Origin: Ottelia alismoides
Taxonomy: Eukaryota > Streptophyta > Magnoliopsida > Alismatales > Hydrocharitaceae
Length of the DNA stretch: 64,000 nt
Assembly: GCA_037367405.1 (NCBI GenBank)
Contig: JAZKJV010011598.1
Location: 310,001 to 374,000, forward strand
Direction of reading: 5' to 3'
Shown one piece after another: positions 60,080 through 64,000 of this stretch. The translations under genes were made by a program, and so were the position numbers. Each line of letters starts with the position of its first letter. Positions within the stretch are counted from its first letter, which is position 1. The notes under the pieces are model-generated. The model did not search any database. It was not told the origin of the DNA and saw nothing but the letters and a program-made list of their open reading frames with translations.

Positions 60080-61214
60080 TGATGAATCCACATTTCATCA
60101 TCTTTATTCTATCATTTTGGCATCAAAAACCCTAGCAAATGCCTGTAAATAACCTTAAAATCATCATCTTAGCTTCCATGCATGTGCATCTATATAGTGT
60201 ATAAAATGTTGTAATTAAAGCCAAAATTATAGAATAAATAAAGAAAAGAAAAAGAATAAAATATTGTAAATATTTTATGACCCAAAACCCCGAGACCTAG
60301 GCATCTTGATGAATAGGTCGACAAGGAATAAAGTAGGGGGAGATAAGGTCAGAAATACAGATAAAATACCTATACATTCTATTCATTTCTTATTCATTTT
60401 GGGACCTATTTTTGGTTCCACTTTTTATACATCAAATGAAGAAACTTTATACATGAAAGTTGTAGATAAATTTATAAAGAAAAATACAAAATTGATTTCA
60501 CAGAAAAATAATGTACAGATAAAAAGTTATGGTCTGAATAAAAATCCAGAATCCCAACTTCCCAGACCCGTATCTCACAACTGACAACTCCAAATGCAGC
60601 ATACTCACCTTTAATTGTATATAGAAGAAAATAAGTTATTTAATGGCGGTGGTTTCGCATTTGGCGGAGCTACGGTTTGAAAGTTGAGTTTTGGACCCTT
60701 ATTGTATAAGTGTACAGAATAAAATATTCAATTTATTATTTATTCATTAATTTTATATTTTGATATTTTTATAATTATGTAAATATTACTTATAATATAT
60801 ACGTGCATTAAAATTAGAATAAAAATGCAAAGAAAATACAAAATAAAAACACTTATATAAAGAACACATAGGTATACTGTCTATACCTATACCTATACAA
60901 TACTTATTCATATTTTATTAATTGTACAAAATAGATCAGAAAAATAAAATAAAAATATATTTGTATTTTTAGAAAATAATAAACAAAAATAAATAAATTA
61001 AAAATACAAAAATAAAAATAAATACTCAAATATGTAGATAATATACCTATTTAGGGGTATAAAAGCAACTTAAAAAATATACTTCATAAAATAAATTAAA
61101 AATCATAATAAAATACTACATAAATATTTAAACATTTTTTATTTTTTAACCAAAAATTAATTCAGCCTTTTTCTATTTTTAAACAAATTAATAAAATAAT
61201 TTTTCAAACTTTTC

Positions 61215-61271
61215 CCTGGTTGGTCCACGTGGACCAACCAGGTGCGGTCTAGAGTTGACCTCGGTCAACTC
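61215..61271 (+). promoter_or_regulatory. G-box palindrome and inverted W-box pair (Q LTR)
   Basis: A perfect 28-bp palindrome (61215-61242) is centred on CACGTG with arms CCTGGTTGGTC. It is followed by GAGTTGACC-TC-GGTCAACTC (61252-61271). The layout matches that in V's LTR. Confidence 0.65.
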
Positions 61272-62339
61272 CCTGACCGAGGCATGCCATTTCTGACACC
61301 CTGATTTCTCCCCGATTTCCCCCAATTTTTGAGCTCGATCCGTTCGTCCTCACGCCTCGATCCCTTCTTGGAACTTCATCCCCGATCATCACTCTCCCAC
61401 GCCATGTATCCGGATCCAGCCATATCTCCATCATTTGCGCGTGAGTCTGGCTTGAAGGAGACGCCATCATCTTCTACTTAAACACCCCGCCACCTTCAAG
61501 CCCAATTTTGAACCCTCCTTAGCCATTAATCCTCCTCCCTGTTGCGCTCTTCGTGTTGCTGGAGGTGACAGCTCCGCATCCCCACCCTCAGGCGAGTCGA
61601 GGAGGCTCTGTAGCGGCTCCACCACCTCCGTCGACCACCGGCGTCGAGGTTCTTCCACCTCAGGTCTCCCACCTTCGAGGTATCCCCTTTTCCCCTTCCT
61701 TTTCGCTTCATTTTATTCCCCGCAGCTTCAATATCAAAAATTCCTAAAAAAATTCCGCTTCCCGTCGATTGATCCATCTCCCATAGCTCATCGCCGGAGC
61801 ACACCTCCAGCTGTCGTCCCTTCGCCATCCACCGTCCATTTCCGACTTCCATTGCACCTCCGCGGGGTCCAGGTAGTTTGCCGTGGACCCTCTCACCCCT
61901 TTTTGCAGGTACCTGGAGCAGTACATCGCCTGGGGGCTCGGATTCGACCTCCGCTGGAGATACCTGGATCTTCGAGCTCCGCCGCTTCTACAGCAGCGCC
62001 TCAGAGCTTCTCCGGCGATTTTGAGAGCCCCAGACGCCAGAGCATCATTGCAGGAGTCTCCCGGACCTTCTTGTTGCGGCCCAGACCACCGGAGGCGCGT
62101 CAGCTCGCCGGAGGAACTTCGTCTCGGCAAAGTTCTTCCCTGTTCTTCCTCAGGGTGCTTCCACCGTCCGATCCTAGGCACGCTCCAGTTTGATCAGCAG
62201 CCGTCCGATCTGGATCCGCATCGACCGTCGATCTCTTTGCCAGATCTGATCTCCACCGATCATCGCCGAATCGTCATCGCGCGTTGTGCGCACGCCACGT
62301 GGATAAGTGAGCGGCCCTCCGCCGTTCGATCACGCACGA

Positions 62340-62840
62340 AGAGATAAGGCGTGGGTATTTTGCACTGTCCCCCTCGCCAAATTTTGTATTTCATTTCAGT
62401 CCATAAACTTTAAGCTGTAGTTTAAATATTTCTGTAATATTTGCAATTAGAACCCCGTAGTTTTCTTATTTGCACTTAGGTCCAACCCACGTCATCTCAC
62501 GTGCCCAGTGCGCGTGAGGGGGCTGGGTATTTTGCAAGGACCCCCCTGGGGTTTGTTTATTTCGCTTAGGTCCATGATCTTTTTAATTAAGTTGTAATGT
62601 TTTGGAGAAATTGCATCTGAGCCCCTGGAACTTTGTAATATTGCAAGAATACCCCTGCTAGGTCACGTGCCCAGTGCGCGTGAGTTGGACTTTTTGCAAC
62701 GAACCCCCTCCGGGTTTGGGTATTTGTTTTTAGTCAAGAAACTGGTATTTAACGTTATATATTTTTGTGAAAATTGCATATGTTCCCCTGGATGTTCTGA
62801 TAATTGCACTTATACCCCTGCCAGGCTTGTCTAACTTTTG
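62340..62840 (+). repeat. Degenerate TTGCA...CCCC repeats in Q LTR
   Basis: About ten copies of a TATTTTGCA or ATTGCA motif are each followed within 6-12 bases by a CCCC run. A 21-bp stretch beginning CACGTGCCCAGTGCGC is repeated at 62498 and 62664, 166 bases apart, showing that the block grew partly by a longer tandem duplication. Confidence 0.65.
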
Positions 62841-63920
62841 GATGCTTGTTGTAATTATTTAAATTATCATTTTAAGTCCAAAAATTCCATAAAAATAGAC
62901 TTGAGGTCCTGGATGCTTGCACTTTGACGTCCTAAATTTACTTTTTGATTTTTTTATTTTTATATTTATTAAAAATAAAAAACATGCTTTTTGTGCACTG
63001 TCTAGCTTAGAAAATGCCAAAAAAATATTAAATCACTCTAAAAATTCCAAAAAAATTCCCTAGAGTCTATTTTAACCTAATTTAGTGTCAGTCCAAAAAT
63101 CATTAAAAATCTCAAAAGAAAAACACTAAAAATTTAGAAAAACATTCAAAAACTTCAAAAAAATATATAAAATCAAGGAAAACTCAGAAAAATACAAACT
63201 CAGTTCCTGTTTGTTCTTTATTTTGTTCTCTTTATTTGAAAAATAGTGTGAAAAATTTTGATTGCTGTTTGCTATTTTTAACTTCCATTTTATTCACAGC
63301 CAGCACTCATTTCACTGTTTTGCTTTATTTCAGTCTTTAAAAATACCAAAAACACTTTGAAAAATCCCCAAAAATCACAAAAAACAGTAAAAAAATCCTA
63401 AAAATATCAAAAAGATTTAATTTCTGAATTGTTGATTATTTTTGCTTATTTTTATAAATCTTTTACCTTGTCTTTTATTCCATTGTTCTTAAATTCCAAT
63501 ATTGAAAAAAAAGGAAATAAAAAATATAAAATATAAAATTATAAAAATCAGAAAATTAAAAATCAAAATACAAAATTAAAAATTAAAATAAAAAAAATAA
63601 AAAAAAATTAAAAACCCACAAAAATTTATTTGCTTGCTTGCTTAGTGTAGACACTTGCCACACACACATACTTGTGCACACTTTTTTGAACTACCCTGTT
63701 TGTTCCCTGTGTTCGAACTCTCTGCATGCTTGTCACTATACACCATTGGTGCAGAGTTAAAAATAAATTTTGACTCCACATTATTTCTAATTTGTTGATC
63801 TTTAGTGTGGGTTAATTGTTGATTAGACACATTTTATTGTGGGTCACCGCAACGACCTCGGTTGTCTCCGCCTTGTGTGAGACATACTTTTTAGACCCTC
63901 GATAATCTGCGTTTATCAAA

Positions 63921-63938
63921 TGGCGCCGTTGCCGGGGA
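63921..63938 (+). promoter_or_regulatory. Primer-binding site of element Q, tRNA-Asp type
   Basis: TGGCGCCGTTGCCGGGGA is an exact complement of the plant tRNA-Asp(GTC) 3' end. The remaining bases to 64000 are the start of the element's leader; its genes, if any, lie beyond the window. Confidence 0.95.
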
Positions 63939-64000
63939 GCAACAACGAGTAGCTCATTTTTGGTTACTTGTGTTTAGTGTTTACCATAGCTTCATTTCAT

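Larger units (their letters stand above)
60080..63918 (+). mobile_element. 5' LTR of gypsy element Q (3.84 kb)
   Basis: It starts TGATGAATCCAC at 60080 and ends GTTTATCA at 63918, two bases before an exact primer site. Landmarks: PPT-like box 60315-60345, 28-bp G-box palindrome 61215-61242, inverted W-box pair 61252-61271, GC-rich island 61210-62350, TTGCA...CCCC repeats 62340-62840, very A-rich end 63000-63620. The five bases before it are CTCCT; the matching duplication would lie outside the window. The 154- and 145-codon overlapping frames of the island lie on both strands and are not called. Confidence 0.92.

Noticed and set aside
61883..62347. 154-codon plus-strand frame
   Set aside because: GC-rich island of Q's LTR with competing frames on both strands and no recognisable domain.

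Overview
The window reads as repeat-dense nuclear DNA of a flowering plant. It is AT-rich, has no convincing host gene, and is built almost entirely from long terminal repeat (LTR) retrotransposons inserted into one another. Two groups dominate. The first is a Ty3/gypsy family that I assign to the Athila lineage. Its primer-binding sites match the 3' end of plant tRNA-Asp, its Gag and reverse-transcriptase remnants are Athila-like, and its polypurine tracts resemble AAGTATAGGGGG. Its LTRs are unusually long (3-3.9 kb), start TGATGAATC and often end GATTCATCA. The second is a Ty1/copia family with 2.6 kb LTRs (TGTTGG...CTTCA) and a tRNA-iMet primer-binding site. The species cannot be named from the sequence.

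Layout. 1-3780: plus-strand gypsy element A (LTR end, tRNA-Asp site, 2.1 kb non-coding interior, start of the 3' LTR ending in a C-rich minisatellite). 3781-14384: minus-strand copia element with decayed pol, carrying a solo LTR of its own family (10368-13031, target duplication AATAT). 14385-21150: minus-strand gypsy gag-RT pseudogene, leader, mutated primer site and 5' LTR. 21151-26131: least repetitive part, with a tRNA-Glu-like sequence and a 1.65 kb inverted-repeat DNA element that holds a 320-bp hairpin. 26132-29480: minus LTR with a hAT-like insertion. 29481-37745: plus-strand element V (broken gag-protease, tail, 3.85 kb LTR) interrupted by a minus LTR. 37746-38590: minus LTR fragment. 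38591-58287: a nest, with plus element X split by minus LTR Y, itself split by complete minus-strand element Z (43124-55353, duplication ATACA). 58288-60079: minus LTR pieces. 60080-64000: 5' LTR, tRNA-Asp site and leader of plus element Q, which runs out of the window.

How the parts relate. Element Z has complete LTRs, primer site, polypurine tract and leader, but encodes only a Gag amino-terminal fragment and a 393-residue protease-like protein with an altered active site. It has no reverse transcriptase or integrase, so any movement would need enzymes from relatives, for which the decayed gag-RT element at 14385-19163 with a similar leader is a model. No host operon, CRISPR array or intact host gene was found. 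The most interesting signals are non-coding: a G-box palindrome kept by paired changes in four LTRs, arrays of polypurine-tract-like hairpins, palindromic LTR tips, and a PPT-like box inside the LTRs.
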